DNA from: Arbacia lixula
Taxonomy: Eukaryota; Echinodermata; Echinoidea; Arbacioida; Arbaciidae
Direction of reading: 5' to 3'
NCBI GenBank assembly: GCA_963669155.1
Contig: OZ022597.1
Location: 1,232,638-1,296,637 of the forward strand
Length of the DNA: 64,000 nt
A program made the translations under genes and the position numbers. Below, in pieces: positions 50,397 through 62,106 of this stretch (position 1 is its first letter; every line of letters starts with the position of its first letter). The notes below the pieces were generated by a model. That model was not told the origin of the DNA and did not search any database. It was given only the letters and a program-made list of their open reading frames with translations.

Positions 50397-51165
50397 TGCA
50401 ACGATGTAGATGCAATTTCATATGATTGCTTCAAATATGTTACCATGGTTACGCGACGTTATTTTCAAGCAGCTGCTTACAACTGCTCGGTCATCAAGAT
50501 ATCATATAATGAAATGTGCGACTGTGAAATGTATATCTCTATATCATGTTTATTGTCATGTAAGCAATGGGGAGAACATACACATGGTCTCGGGGTAAGG
50601 GTCGGTGAAACGGGAAAGTGGATGAAAGTTAACTCTCTCAGTGCTAGACAAAACCTATCTCTGAGGGATTTGTGAGTATCAATTGTTAATGAACTACCAC
50701 GTGGGACGTAAAGACTTAATAACGCTCAGGTTCTTTACGTGGCTAAATGACCTTACTGTTACCCGCGTAATCGCACTAACACCATTATCATAACAACAGG
50801 AAATAAACTCATAAAAAAATATACAACTCATCCAAACCAACAAAAATCGAATTATCATTATGGGGAGGGCGATGGAAGTGATAATGATGGCAGTGTATCC
50901 CGACTGTGGTGAAAGACAGTGGCGAAGTTGATGAGTAGGGAAGCGGTAATGATGATGACCATGGTAGCCATAGGATACGTTCCTAAGATCAACTTCCTAG
51001 TGGTTGCATCAATGATTACGATCGATTGTAATCAAGTGCAGTCAGCCCCAAGCGGGTGAGCACATTGACTGATATTAATGGTAACAATCAATTACAGTTC
51101 ATTCAAAAGTTGGTTTCATGCTTCACTCGGTAGTTTTAATAGTAGAGGTGGTTGTATTGGTCCCA
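50397..51165. other. Non-coding stretch
   Basis: No gene recognised. The 107-codon frame starting at 50352 begins in the G-run and has no recognisable domain. Confidence 0.45.
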
Positions 51166-51169
51166 TCAT

Positions 51170-51395
51170 TAACATCATCATCATCATCACCATCAGCATC
51201 ATCATCATCATCTTCGTCGCCATCGTCGTCGTCGTGGTCGTCCTCCTCCTCCACTTCATCCTTCTCTCCTCTCATCCCCCTCCTCATCATTTTCCTCCCC
51301 CTCCTCCTGCTCCTCCTCCTCCTCCTTCTCCTCCTCCTCCTCCTCATTATCATCATCATCATCATGATCATCATCATGATCATCATCATCCATTA
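51170..51395 (+). repeat. Compound ATC and CTC triplet repeat
   Basis: Degenerate ATC triplets, then CTC triplets, then ATC again. Ser-, Asp- and Met-rich frames are repeat translations. Confidence 0.95.
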
Positions 51396-52027
51396 AGATC
51401 GTGGTGAAAATCGATTTCATCTATACATCAGACCGTAATAGATTTGAAACAATTTGTGCAAAGGGAAAGTTTCACATGATTTATATCCAGCCTCATCTGC
51501 CCTGTCTATTGACAATCTGGCAGACGTGCCTAAAACATTTAATACCATGACAACGTGACAATACCGGTGTGAAAGCCATGCGCCTTATTCTAGACATGCT
51601 AGCTATGCTCTGAAAGCTGTTAAAATCAGGACCTATGTGTAGACAAAAAAAAATGTTTCATAGCTGAAAACAAGGCCGAGAGGAGGAGGACAAATCAATT
51701 AGATATGCAACCGTGTTGTATGGGATTATGTTGCCATGGGAATTTCTATGTTGGGTTTTTGGCAGCAGGAAAGAAATCATAAATATTCCAAATATTGGGA
51801 GAGTATTACAGTATGCACGGTCTATTTATAATAATATTGATATTCTCACGAGACGATACTCAATTTGTATCGACTGGTCTATTTTTGTTCGTGATTTTCT
51901 ACCTTCTTCGTGTTTTCATTTCGTCTTTCTTCTCTTCATTCTCTTGTTGTTTCCATTTCGTACGCTACCTCACGTTCTTTACAAAGCTTAAAACCAAAAT
52001 GTGATATGAGGGTGATGGGAAAGAGAG

Positions 52028-52037
52028 ATAGATAGAT

Positions 52038-52068
<31 letters not shown>

Positions 52069-52076
52069 TAGGGATG

Positions 52077-52111
<35 letters not shown>

Positions 52112-52228
52112 GCAGACAGAGACAGATACAGAAAGACAGAGAGATGGGGGTTGATGGAGATAGCAAGTGATGGAAGGGAGGAAGAGAGAAACGGGGAGAG
52201 AGAGGGAGTGTGTGTGTGTGTGTGTTTT

Positions 52229-52304
<76 letters not shown>

Positions 52305-52322
52305 GGGGAGGGGGGGGGGGGG
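52028..52322 (+). repeat. GATA/GA/GACA then (GT)n-(GA)n-(G)n microsatellites
   Basis: Short GATA and GA tracts, about six GACA units (52088-52111), then at 52207-52322 GT repeat, GA repeat and a G-run in that order. Confidence 0.96.
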
Positions 52323-52466
52323 CAGGGAGAGAGAGCCGGGCAGCGGGGTGGAAAGTGTAAAGAAATATCAATGTATGTATTTTTATATGAACGGTGAGAA
52401 CATGATTACCTGATTATGTAATTTGATCAATGCGTCACTATTCTGATCTTTCTCGTTCCCCCCATA

Positions 52467-52522
<56 letters not shown>

Positions 52523-52530
52523 TCTCTTTC
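52467..52530 (+). repeat. Poly-C/(CT)n microsatellite
   Basis: A C-run directly followed by CT repeat. Confidence 0.96.
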
Positions 52531-53063
52531 CTCCCCCACGCTGCACCCCTCCCCACTCACCCTCCACTCTCCATAATCGCATCTTCCTCACAGACTCTGC
52601 CCCATCTATTCCTGCTAGTATGTGGATTACTCAAATTTGCCAACCTTTTGTATCCATGGAAACTCGACCGTCGTAACGGCTTACGTTACCAGGCACCAAC
52701 TCATCTCCGAGGTGATAAGATTTATTAGTCCTTGGCGAATCTAAAAGAAAATCTAGACATAAATAGAAAGTGCCAGGATAACTGTCGTTGTCATTACCTT
52801 TAATTATTCCTAACATGCTTACGTTCCATTATAAAATTCAATATTAACGAAGCAGCATTAACAGTGACTAACATGAGAAGAGCCGATGCTTGGGTGGCGG
52901 TCTCATTTATAGCGGGTTCTCGAAGATTGCCCAATAACATTACAACTGGAAAAAACGTGCTATTGCGCAATGTCTTTGTGTAAAGTTCCGACATGTTTTA
53001 CCCTCTCAGAACCAAGTTATGGAAACCATATTGCGTTATTACACAGTTAAGGATCCCACTATA
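52531..53063. other. Non-coding stretch
   Basis: No gene or RNA recognised between the CT tract and the F1 element. Confidence 0.45.
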
Positions 53064-53441
53064 TTTAAAGGACATATACTGTACTGGGAAGGCAAAAAAA
53101 CCCTTAAAGATGTAATTGTTAGCAATCTTCTTGCCAATGGTCTTAAATTCATGTATTGTCTATTTTAGAAGCTTGCTGAAAGCTATTTGCCCTCAAATGA
53201 TCTACATTTGGAGTAATGAGTGATTAAATCACAAATCCTCAAAATGTTCGGGTCGAACATTTTGAGGATTTAATCATTAATCATTACTTACTCCATATAT
53301 GGATCATTTGAGGGCAAATAACTTTCAGCAAGCTTCTAAAATAGACACTACATGAATTTAAGACCATTGGCAAGAAGATTGCTAACAATTACATTTTTAA
53401 GTTTTTTTTGTGCCTTCCCACTACAGTATATGCCTTTTAAA
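53064..53441. mobile_element. Foldback MITE, family F1, third copy
   Basis: An independent insertion outside the duplicated segment. The inverted ends extend through CATATACTGTA(C/G)TGGGAAGGC and out to TTTAAA on both sides, suggesting a TTAA-type or TTTAAA target site. The arms pair over about 180 bp each. The central palindrome reads CAAAATGTTCG/CGAACATTTTG, so the stem differs from the other copies by a paired change on both sides. Confidence 0.88.
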
Positions 53442-54169
53442 TGGTTAAAGGTGGTGTCATCCTTTTCACAGACGTGACCAAATAATATGAACCATCGTAT
53501 GAACCACAAATACGACATATCAGTCCAGTTTGTGGAATGTGAAACAAACAAAAAAAAAAAACATACCAAACATGCCATGACGAACGTGTTAAACCTGGCA
53601 CTATATATCATAACATTACATTGCAGGCTTAGCATTATGTTCAAATGTAAACCGAAGACGGACAGGTCTATTCAATATATCAACGTCCCTGTTTTCGTGA
53701 TCATCTATATCACAGAATCGACAAAAAATGTCCCTGACGGCAGCAATGATCAAAGTGAGTCCCTGTTATTGTTGACTAAAGTCATAATATCAGTGCATAG
53801 GGCCTGGTGATTCTAAACTACTTATATTCTCAGACGACCCGGTAATAAATCAAAATGAAATGTAAAGGGTCCTATTATCATTTTCAAGTCCATATAGTGT
53901 AAGGGAAGCTCTCAAACAGTTGCTCGTGTACATGATGTAGTATTTAAATAACTCTATAGGTTAGGTATGCAAGTATGACACACCGCCTTTAATATGACAA
54001 ACTAGCAAATTCCTGGAATCACGTGATGAAGTCCATATCTTTTCAATAATGTACCCGACTGAAACCAGAGGATAATGTGACATCTGTCTTGATTAATGCA
54101 TTTGGACAAGCTATCGTGTTTAGGCTTGGATGACACTTTGTAGCCTGTCTCCCAGACTTTAAGGAATAT
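53442..54169. other. Non-coding stretch
   Basis: No gene or RNA recognised. The 107-codon plus-strand frame at 53487-53810 crosses a poly-A and shows no domain. Confidence 0.45.
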
Positions 54170-54990
54170 TTAATTACATCATCATAGTAGCGTCTAGCTT
54201 TAATGACTTTTCCATGGTCATATTGTTTGTTCCTTTCGCCTCCAATTATCCATTTCCAAGGCTGTTCTCGGTCCAGAAAATAATTAGGCGGTGGATAGGT
54301 TAATAGAGCAGATGTGTTTATTGTAGAGTTCCGATTATAAATGGCCGAAAGCATGGAAGGAGCCTAAGCACTTCGAAGAATTAGTATCGCTCATCGAATC
54401 TCGGTATGATAATTCCACTCACGACCCATACAAGTCAAATTGAGACGGATAGTATGATGAATTATATTTATATGCTATCCATTTGCACGTTGGATCCCTG
54501 GTCTGTCCAAAGAGCAGAACGGAAACTGATTTGGTTTCAAAATCATGAATTTTAATAATCATCGCGTTAATATCAAATTGCCGCAAATGTCTTTCACCGT
54601 TTCCATTACGTGTGCTTTAATAATTGTGTACATGTATACATCGTTCATTATCTGAGGAAAAAATCAAACAACGTTTGGGGGGAAATGAACTTATGGAACA
54701 ATCCTTCAAATCATCTAAAGCAAGAATATTATACTCAGAGATGATGAGTTTCGAAATCAAATTCACATATTTCTCGTTGCCATGGTTACCCATTAACCAA
54801 TCAGATGTGCCCGATGTGTGCAAGCAGCGCATTACGAGATGGAAGTGGAGAAAGGAAGTCAGGCCTTGACATAAAGAGAAGAGATCGTGTTCTTTATTTG
54901 CGGAATAAGAGTTTTTCTGTCATCCATTTTCGGCCTTCAATTTCACAGCGGAATGTGGCAAAATTCCCGCGAATTTTACGCAGGAGATGA
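54170..54990. promoter_or_regulatory. Candidate cis-regulatory module: RFX X-box, CCAAT box, E2F site
   Basis: A stretch free of simple repeats. It holds a full palindromic X-box GTTGCCATGGTTAC (54776-54789), a CCAAT box AACCAATCAG (54795-54804) six bases further on, and an E2F-type TTCCCGCGAA (54964-54973). X-box plus CCAAT at short spacing is known from RFX/NF-Y-controlled promoters, including ciliary genes. No exon is recognisable nearby; a 103-codon minus-strand frame (54043-54354) has no known domain. Function is inferred from motifs only. Confidence 0.4.
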
Positions 54991-55227
54991 AATGCAAAGA
55001 AGAGAGATGTGCCATGTTTATCGATGGACGTGAAAGGCAGGAAGGTGCGGGGAATCCAAAAAAGAATTAGATGAAATAAAACGAAAGGGAAATTGTATCA
55101 AGAAAATTGAAAAAAGGGGAAAAGGGACAAAAATATATCCTTTGTTTTCCTGAATGTTATAGTTGTTACTTTATTTACGAATTAAGTCAATGCAGATGTT
55201 CGTTTTAAGATGTATGAATGGTGAATT

Positions 55228-55229
<2 letters not shown>

Positions 55230-55269
<40 letters not shown>

Positions 55270-55309
55270 TTTAGTCTACGTTCCGCTTAAAAAAAAAAAA
55301 AAAAAAAAA
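55230..55309 (+). repeat. (CT)n and poly-A
   Basis: CT repeat at about 55230-55266 and a 20-base A-run at about 55290-55309. Confidence 0.96.
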
Positions 55310-56019
55310 ACAATCTTCTATGTATTACACGTGCTTGAGTGTGTTTTCTAATGTATCCGAGAGCGTTGATCAAATTAATCACAATTAAACAGTAACAATC
55401 CTCAATTTCCCCTCATTAATATTGATATTCGAGTGTTTGACATTTGGACAAAATGGAACGCACAGAGCTGCGGTTTCAAAGCCCGAAATGTCATGAAGTG
55501 GCGTTTCTCTCCTCAGAATCCGCAAAGATCCATTAATCTGAATTGCCTGGGGATTCTCTTTCTCCCCGTTGTTTAGCTATTTCTTAGTTTTGTGATTCCT
55601 CAGAAATTCTTTTTATCCTCCTCACCACTCGTCTAAGCCTCCTCTTCGTCTGCATCTGGAGTTTTGGGCGCTTTCTGTTTCAAGCGTGTCACCCTTTTCC
55701 TATACTCCGAGGATTACCCTTGAGGGAGTGTGCGGTATTTCGGCGGATTAACCGCGTGTTAACCGCGTGTAGCACGCCACCGGACACCGAGAATATTTGA
55801 AGTACCGTCGCTTTGCGTCTCAGTATGTCATGATAATTTTATAGAGCTAATTTGTTAACAGAACTTTACAAATTTTTAGTGCGGTTGTCGTTTTGAATTA
55901 CATGTGAATCTCATTGTGAGTTCGTTCATGTTCGTTTGTAATCAGTCTCGGATTGCAGGTGAAAGGAAATAACTTGTTTTTGCGTGGTTTTTTTTACAGT
56001 GTACATATAAATCGATTTT
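55310..56019. other. Non-coding stretch
   Basis: No gene recognised. TTAACCGCGTG occurs twice in tandem at 55748-55769, which could be a paired protein-binding site. Confidence 0.45.
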
Positions 56020-56089
56020 TCTTCTTCTTCTTCTTCTTCTTCTTCTTCTTCTTCTTCTTCTTCTTCTTCTTCTTCTTCTTCTTCTTCTC
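56020..56089 (+). repeat. (CTT)n array
   Basis: About 23 uninterrupted CTT units, poly-Phe/Lys in translation. Confidence 0.98.
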
Positions 56090-57640
56090 CTTCCTCTTTT
56101 TCTCATATTTGCTTTTCTTAAGAAAACTCAAATGAAAAATTAGATAGAAAATACAGTTGAACAAAAAAAAACTAATATTACTAAGATTTATAGCAATATC
56201 AAGGATTGACAATGCTATTTCCATGATAAGTATAACTTTTGCTATCACCATAATTGTTATTTTTGTAGTGGCATTGTGACAAACACAATCATTGCATGAA
56301 TTATCATATTTCTACAAACAACAATTGAACTGGCAAAAATCATTAAACAACGATGAACTCATTGATATGAATAATGATCGTAATAATGATAAACAAACGA
56401 AAAAAGTACTAACACGTCTATAGTCAGTGTAACAATACTTGTCAGTATATGTAACACATTCCACGGCATACATGCATGTGCTATACAGAAAAAACGAACA
56501 GTCCGTATAAAATGTTATCAAGTGGTATCAAATCTGCATTGGCAGTCCGAAGACGTACTTCATGTGACTTACATTAAGATGGAAGTAGTTGAAGATAATT
56601 TGTACTAATGACCTATTGTGACACATTTTTAGTTAAATATGAAGCCTGGACGTAGTATAACGACAAACGTTTGAATAATGGTATATCATGTACAAGTATA
56701 TAGTGAGTGAAAGAGATATAGAGACGAGATGAACATATACTAAGAACAGAGATAGATAGAAAGATGAAGACAGAGACAGACAGAGAGACGGGTCATCAGC
56801 AAACACAGAGCGAAGGCGAATGGGAGGGGGAGGGGGCAAGTTTGGGTGTCATCCAAGATTTCAGAGACTTCTTCCCAAATTCCTTATTTTAGACTTCGGG
56901 GGAAAAGACCAAAATAAATACACTCAGAGAGCCCGTGAACTAAAAACGATAAAAGACATACAATGCAAAAGACATGCGTAGATGCTGGGGGAGAGAACAA
57001 ACGTCCCCACGTCGATCCTTCACGTTTCAAATGACCAGGCAAAGACGACACACAAATAACAAGTCCACCTTAAGCCGCATGTCTTGATTGTTGTTCAACT
57101 TAGAAACACGAGAAGGAGAAGCCGATAACACTGGACCATCAGACAATCCAAGACGTCTTAGATATCATCCACGCTCTTCCTTCCGATATTTCCCCCAACA
57201 ACTACTGTACATGTAACTGAAGCTAGATCAAATCTACTGCAGCTGGTATCAAATCCTTGGCTTAGAAATCAAACAGAATCGAATTTGCCCTGTATTTTTT
57301 GCTCCCCAAATTGTTATTTTTCGAGGACCAAAGGTTCAGTTTTAAACTCCAAACACCATCAGATGTAACACGGTTAATATCGATCCTTCCGTGGGAGATG
57401 TTTGTGTAGGTTTGGCCACGGGAGTTTGGAAGCATCGTTCATTATTCGAAATCAATCTGCTCTCCCAAATATTTCCTATCTTTTGGCTTCAAATACGTAA
57501 ATGCAGTGTATCCGTAATATCATAGCATCGACGTTGTGTTCTTCTTCTCTTCCACCTGCAAATTTCGTATACATCCTTTTTTCCTCTTCATTTCCCACAC
57601 ATCATGCACAAATCATCATTTTCCACCTCTTCATCTTCTT
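56090..57640. other. Non-coding stretch
   Basis: No gene recognised. A short interrupted GA/GACA stretch lies at about 56708-56790. 57080-57480 is free of simple repeats but shows no splice-bounded open exon that I can defend. Confidence 0.45.
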
Positions 57641-58080
57641 CTCCTTCTTCTTCGTTTTTTTGTCTTCTTCTTCTTCCCTCGTCTTGTTCTTGTTCTTGTT
57701 TCTTTTTCTTTTTTTTCCTTCTTCTCCTTTTTTGATCTTCCCCTCCTTCTTCTTTTTTCCTTGTTCATTTCTCCACTTTGTCAATTGTCTCCGTTTATTT
57801 CTTCTTCTCTATTTTCCCTTAATTGCCATCTACTTCATCGTCTTGTTTTGTTCTCACCTTTTCCTTTCTCCTTCTTGTCCTCTTCTTCTCTATCTAAATT
57901 GTCTTTTTCCTCCCTCTTCTCCTCCCTCCTCTCCTCCTCCTCCTTCTTCTTCTTCTTCTTCTTCTTCTTCTTCTTCTTCTTCTTCTTCTTCTTCTTCTTC
58001 TTCTTCTTCTTCTTCTTCTTCTTCTTCTTCTTCTTCTTCTTCTTCTTCTTCTTCTTCTTCTTCTTCTTCTTCTTCTTCTT
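57641..58080 (+). repeat. Pyrimidine tract ending in a long pure (CTT)n array
   Basis: About 300 bases of mixed C/T lead into about 46 perfect CTT units at 57943-58080. The 202- and 182-codon frames over this region are repeat translations (Ser, Phe). Confidence 0.98.
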
Positions 58081-58135
58081 TTGATTCATATAGCTATTTG
58101 CACCATTGAATGTTACAATTATAATATGGCGAAAA

Positions 58136-58305
58136 TACGCCAGTGGCATACTCTCTCAATATTGAATTACCGCGTTTGTGCCATTCTACGTGCGTACCAT
58201 GCGGGATTCCTTTCCAAGCATTGTCTTAACACATTCTATACCAAACAAAGCTCTGCCCAATGTGTTTTGCGTGCTTAACCTGTGCAAGAATACCTCACTG
58301 GCGTA
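58136..58305. mobile_element. Possible very short MITE
   Basis: TACGCCAGTG at 58136 and the inverse CACTGGCGTA ending at 58305 bound about 170 bp. Inner similarity (GGCATACTC versus the inverse GAATACCTC) is weak. A single copy with a 10-base inverted repeat may be chance. Confidence 0.2.
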
Positions 58306-59194
58306 GAAAGGGTTAACCATGCATATACACATCCCACAACTGCTTTATTCCCGTCATGACTTGATCAACTGTCTTCCACACTCGATCTCATGGCCTGTAA
58401 ATAAAACATGCTTATGGTGCCCTTAGCTGACAGCACCCTTACAATATGTCAGGGCATGTGTTTTTACATGCGTGGGGTGCGCACGAGAAAAATGACGAAA
58501 ACGACGCCCATGAATTAATGAATTTTAGCTGTTTAGAATGTGGGTCTTACACCTGATTCGTTTTCCCAAGGTGAAATACTCATGGAAATTTCATGAGCGA
58601 AGCAAAATAATATGGCGATACCAGGATTAGGAAGCATTCGACGTGCTTTCTTGTCATTTTGTCCTCGCCTCATCCCCTCTTTGTGTGCAAGTATATGCGT
58701 GTAGCTTTCTTACTCCACCCAGACATCTCATACACACTGGGCCCTTCTCTCTCTCCCTCTTTCTCCCCCTCTCTCTCTCCTCCCCCCCCCCCCTCTCTCT
58801 CTCTCTCTCCCTTTCTCTCTCTCTGAAAGAGAACATTCACTCTTAGCATGGACCCTAGAGAGAAAAAAATCAAACTTGCAACTACGAGCTTATTAAAAGC
58901 TCGTCAAAAAGCGTCAAAATCAAGATTTTTCACAATAATTGTTACAAATTCAAATATAATCCTTTTGAAGAGCTAATACCATACATATATCGATTAGTTG
59001 AATGTAAGTGCAATCTGTATCGATACTGATTCCCTCCTTAGTTTTAAGATTGTAGGTTATATCCCGAACAGTGCAATGCAAAAAAATATGGGGCTTACCC
59101 AACAGAATGCAATTACATACTCGATTGCTCACAACTGCGAGAATGTACGTTAGTTTATACTCAGTTTACACTTTGCTATTGCGGGGGCCGTCAA
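58306..59194. other. Non-coding with poly-C/(CT)n tract
   Basis: CT-rich tract with a C-run at about 58746-58824. The rest is unrecognised. Confidence 0.5.
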
Positions 59195-59666
59195 TAAAGG
59201 GACAGTTGACCCTGAAATTATTTCGTTTCAATAAAAGCATACACGTGAAAGAAACATATCAGTGAAGGTTTAACGAAATTGGTCAAAAGAAAACAAAGTT
59301 ATTTAATTCAAATTTTGTGACGTCATGTGCGGCGTGCTCTGTCATATGCAGTGCACTAATCCTTCTATAAATTGCCGTGTTTATATCATTTGATAAGGGA
59401 ATACAATATATTCATATCGGTATGTGTGAAACACATATGTCTAATGATACACCAAATGCACAGGTGAAATGGTAAATGGTGAAATGGTAAATTTTGAGCA
59501 AATGGAAATTACCCCCCCCCCCCCCCCCCAACATATGGGAGAGCACCTCGCACGTGACGTCAAAAATGATATTAATAACTTTCTTTTTATTCGACCGATT
59601 TTCGTCAAACCCTCACTGATATGTTTTCTTTATATGTCTCCTGTTCAGGGTGAACTATGCCTTTAA
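59195..59666. mobile_element. Foldback MITE, family F2 (member 3)
   Basis: Ends TAAAGGGACAG and GCCTTTAA. CRE at 59318-59325 in the left arm and CACGTGACGTCA at 59551-59562 in the right arm. A 17-base C-run (59513 on) has grown inside the right arm. Confidence 0.85.
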
Positions 59667-60288
59667 GTGCACACTAACCCTCGGCGAGCATGACTAGCAA
59701 ACTCGTATCAGCCCCTAGGCCATACACAAGTAGCTATCTGTAGCACAACCCATTTAACTCTTTAATCGCCCCTGACGGTTTCCCCCCACACACAAACGCC
59801 ATAGTGTGGGAGTTCGTCTGGTACCCCATGGGTTAATGTGACCACGGTGATCAAATTTTGGAATGTAAGCACGTGATATCAATCGAGGTCCCCGCGTGTC
59901 TGTCTGACTCATCGCCCGCGAAGAGGCATGGGCGCATGGGACTTAACCCTAGCCGGAACTCCCCCGACCAAGGACAGGCTGTTAAGACCCTGTCGACGCC
60001 TTCCACGTGCCTATGATTTTATGAAGCTAATTGTATTAACCCCTTGGAGGTCAGACACATTGTTGCTGTATTGAAGCTGTGTGTATCACTTATGCACAGA
60101 AGCGGTAGTGGCTCCTGGAGGTGTTACTCCTGACCAAGCGTTTTCTTTTTTCTAAATCTGATACCATTTGTTCCTGTTTTAACATAGTAGGAGTTAATTT
60201 CCAACAATCCCTATCAAATTTGACAAACTATAAAATTTTCTATTCAGACACTTGCTATTTTTTTTTTAGTCGCTGGGGAGATAATCTA
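59667..60288. other. Non-coding stretch
   Basis: GC-richer than its surroundings around 59680-60010. No gene, RNA or repeat recognised. Confidence 0.45.
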
Positions 60289-60781
60289 TTTTAAAATTAA
60301 AAAATATGTTCCTATCAATAAAAGCAAAAACATGAAAGAAACATATCAGTGAACGTTTGACGAAAATCCGGAAGTTACAAGGAAGTTATGATTTCTTGAC
60401 ATTTGAAATTTTGTGACGTCACGTGCGAGGTGCTCTCCTGTATGTTGTGTAAATAATTCCATACATTGCTCTTTTTCGGTTTTTGTCAACGGTATGATTT
60501 GTTTTCATATAAGAACGTGTGTAAAATCGCATCGTCAATGATGTATCAAATGCACATGTAAAATGATGCATATGTTATTGAGAAAATGCACATTTTCAAA
60601 GAAAAAATGTACACAACATAATGGAAGAGCACCTCGCACGTGACGCCACGAATTCAAAAATTGAAAAGATCACAACTTTCGTATCCTATGATGGGTTTTC
60701 ATCAAGCTTCACTGATATTTTTTTTTTCATGCGTCTGCTTTTATCGAGACCAACTAAATTTCAGGATGAACTTTCCCTTTA
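60289..60781. mobile_element. Foldback MITE, family F2 (member 4)
   Basis: The left terminus is degraded, and the right end reads CTTTCCCTTTA. TGACGTCACGTG is intact at 60414-60425. The right-arm copy has one change (CACGTGACGCCA, 60637-60648). Confidence 0.8.
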
Positions 60782-61183
60782 CTTCTTCTCTGCCAGATTC
60801 CGCAATGCTTGTGAAGTACGTGCATTGTAAGTTGCAAAATGCCTCAATGGTGCATAAAATGTTCTAATACATACATCTACCAGTAATTCCCCTTGGTGCA
60901 TGTATAATGGAGCGACGTTGCGACGCAAGTACTTTTATCGCCCTTAACCCTTACATTACCACACCGTGAAAATCAAATTGGCTTAACACATCTTCACGCC
61001 AATGGTAACGCTAGAGTTACCGATCGTAAGTTTTGTTTGGGCATGGAGTGAATGAACACATTGCGTGTGTGGTAACATTATACAAATCACTGCTTTCCCA
61101 ACGAATAGGACGATATGAAACACGACTCGGCCATTAGCCAGGAAAAAGAAAGGACATAAAATATAAGAAAAAGGAAAGAGAAG
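60782..61183. other. Non-coding stretch
   Basis: TTAACCCTTACATTACCACAC (from about 60953) and GTGTGTGGTAACAT (from about 61065) face each other and may be remnants of a short inverted-repeat element. Otherwise nothing recognisable. Confidence 0.4.
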
Positions 61184-61249
61184 GTGGGAAACGGAGGAAA
61201 AATGGAGGAAAAGGAGAAAGGGATACTATACTTTATACGACGAAAAAAA

Positions 61250-61432
61250 AAAGAGAAAGAGAGGGGAGAGGATACAAACGTCTCGGGAGGAAGGGGGGCA
61301 AGAGCAAAAGAGATAGAGCAAGAGAGAGAAAGAGAAAGAGAGACAGAGACAGAAAAACATAGAGAGAGGGAGAGAGAGAGACAGCGAGAGAGACAGAGAG
61401 AGAGAAAGGGGAAAGAGAGACAGAGAGAGAGA

Positions 61433-61478
<46 letters not shown>

Positions 61479-61504
61479 GGGGAAAGAGAGACAGAGAGAG
61501 AGAG

Positions 61505-61555
<51 letters not shown>

Positions 61556-61695
61556 GAAAGGGGAAAGAGAGACAGAGAGAGAGAGTGTGTGAGAGAGAGA
61601 GAGATAGAGAGAGAGAGGGAGAGAGAGAAAGGGGAAAGAGAGACAGAGAGAGAGAGTGTGAGAGAGAGAGAGAGAGACAGACAGAGAGAGAGAGC
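61250..61695 (+). repeat. Purine-rich GA array with a four-copy higher-order unit
   Basis: Within GA repeats, a unit beginning GAAAGGGGAAAGAGAGACAG and reaching a GTGTG block recurs at 61404, 61475, 61556 and 61627 (spacing 71, 81, 71). Ser/Leu and Arg/Glu frames are repeat translations. Confidence 0.93.
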
Positions 61696-62106
61696 AATTA
61701 AGACACCGAAAGGTTATTGTGAGCGATACCTGAACTGCGTAATATTATGTTTACATTAGACAAGGCATGAAATGTGTAATCTGACCCTGGAGACGTAAGG
61801 GTTACGATATCATATTCATTTCCGCATGAATACACGCAAACTTTAATTTCATTTCTTCGCGTCTTCGGGATGTTCTCAATCATTCTCTAAGCAAAACGCC
61901 AATCTCCACAAGGCAAAATCATCTCCCTGGTACAATGATACGCGGACGATGTTCATGCTGGAAGATTCTCGACAAGCTCGAGGAATGCATAAAATGAAGT
62001 GGAGAGAATCCTTTCCAACAAATGCTCAATTTTGATACGCCATAGATGCCCTCTTTCATTAATACAACACAACCATACTGTGTATGGTAAGCAAAGACTT
62101 AATCAT
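61696..62106. other. Non-coding stretch
   Basis: No gene or repeat recognised. Confidence 0.45.

Noticed and set aside
54043..54354. 103-codon minus-strand frame without low complexity
   Set aside because: No domain, no convincing splice borders, and a length expected occasionally by chance in 64 kb. Mentioned only as context for the regulatory candidate.
57501..58149. 202- and 182-codon Ser- and Phe-rich frames and the 104-codon poly-Lys frame on the minus strand
   Set aside because: They read through pyrimidine sequence and the (CTT)n array. Poly-Ser, poly-Phe and poly-Lys come from the three registers of one triplet repeat.
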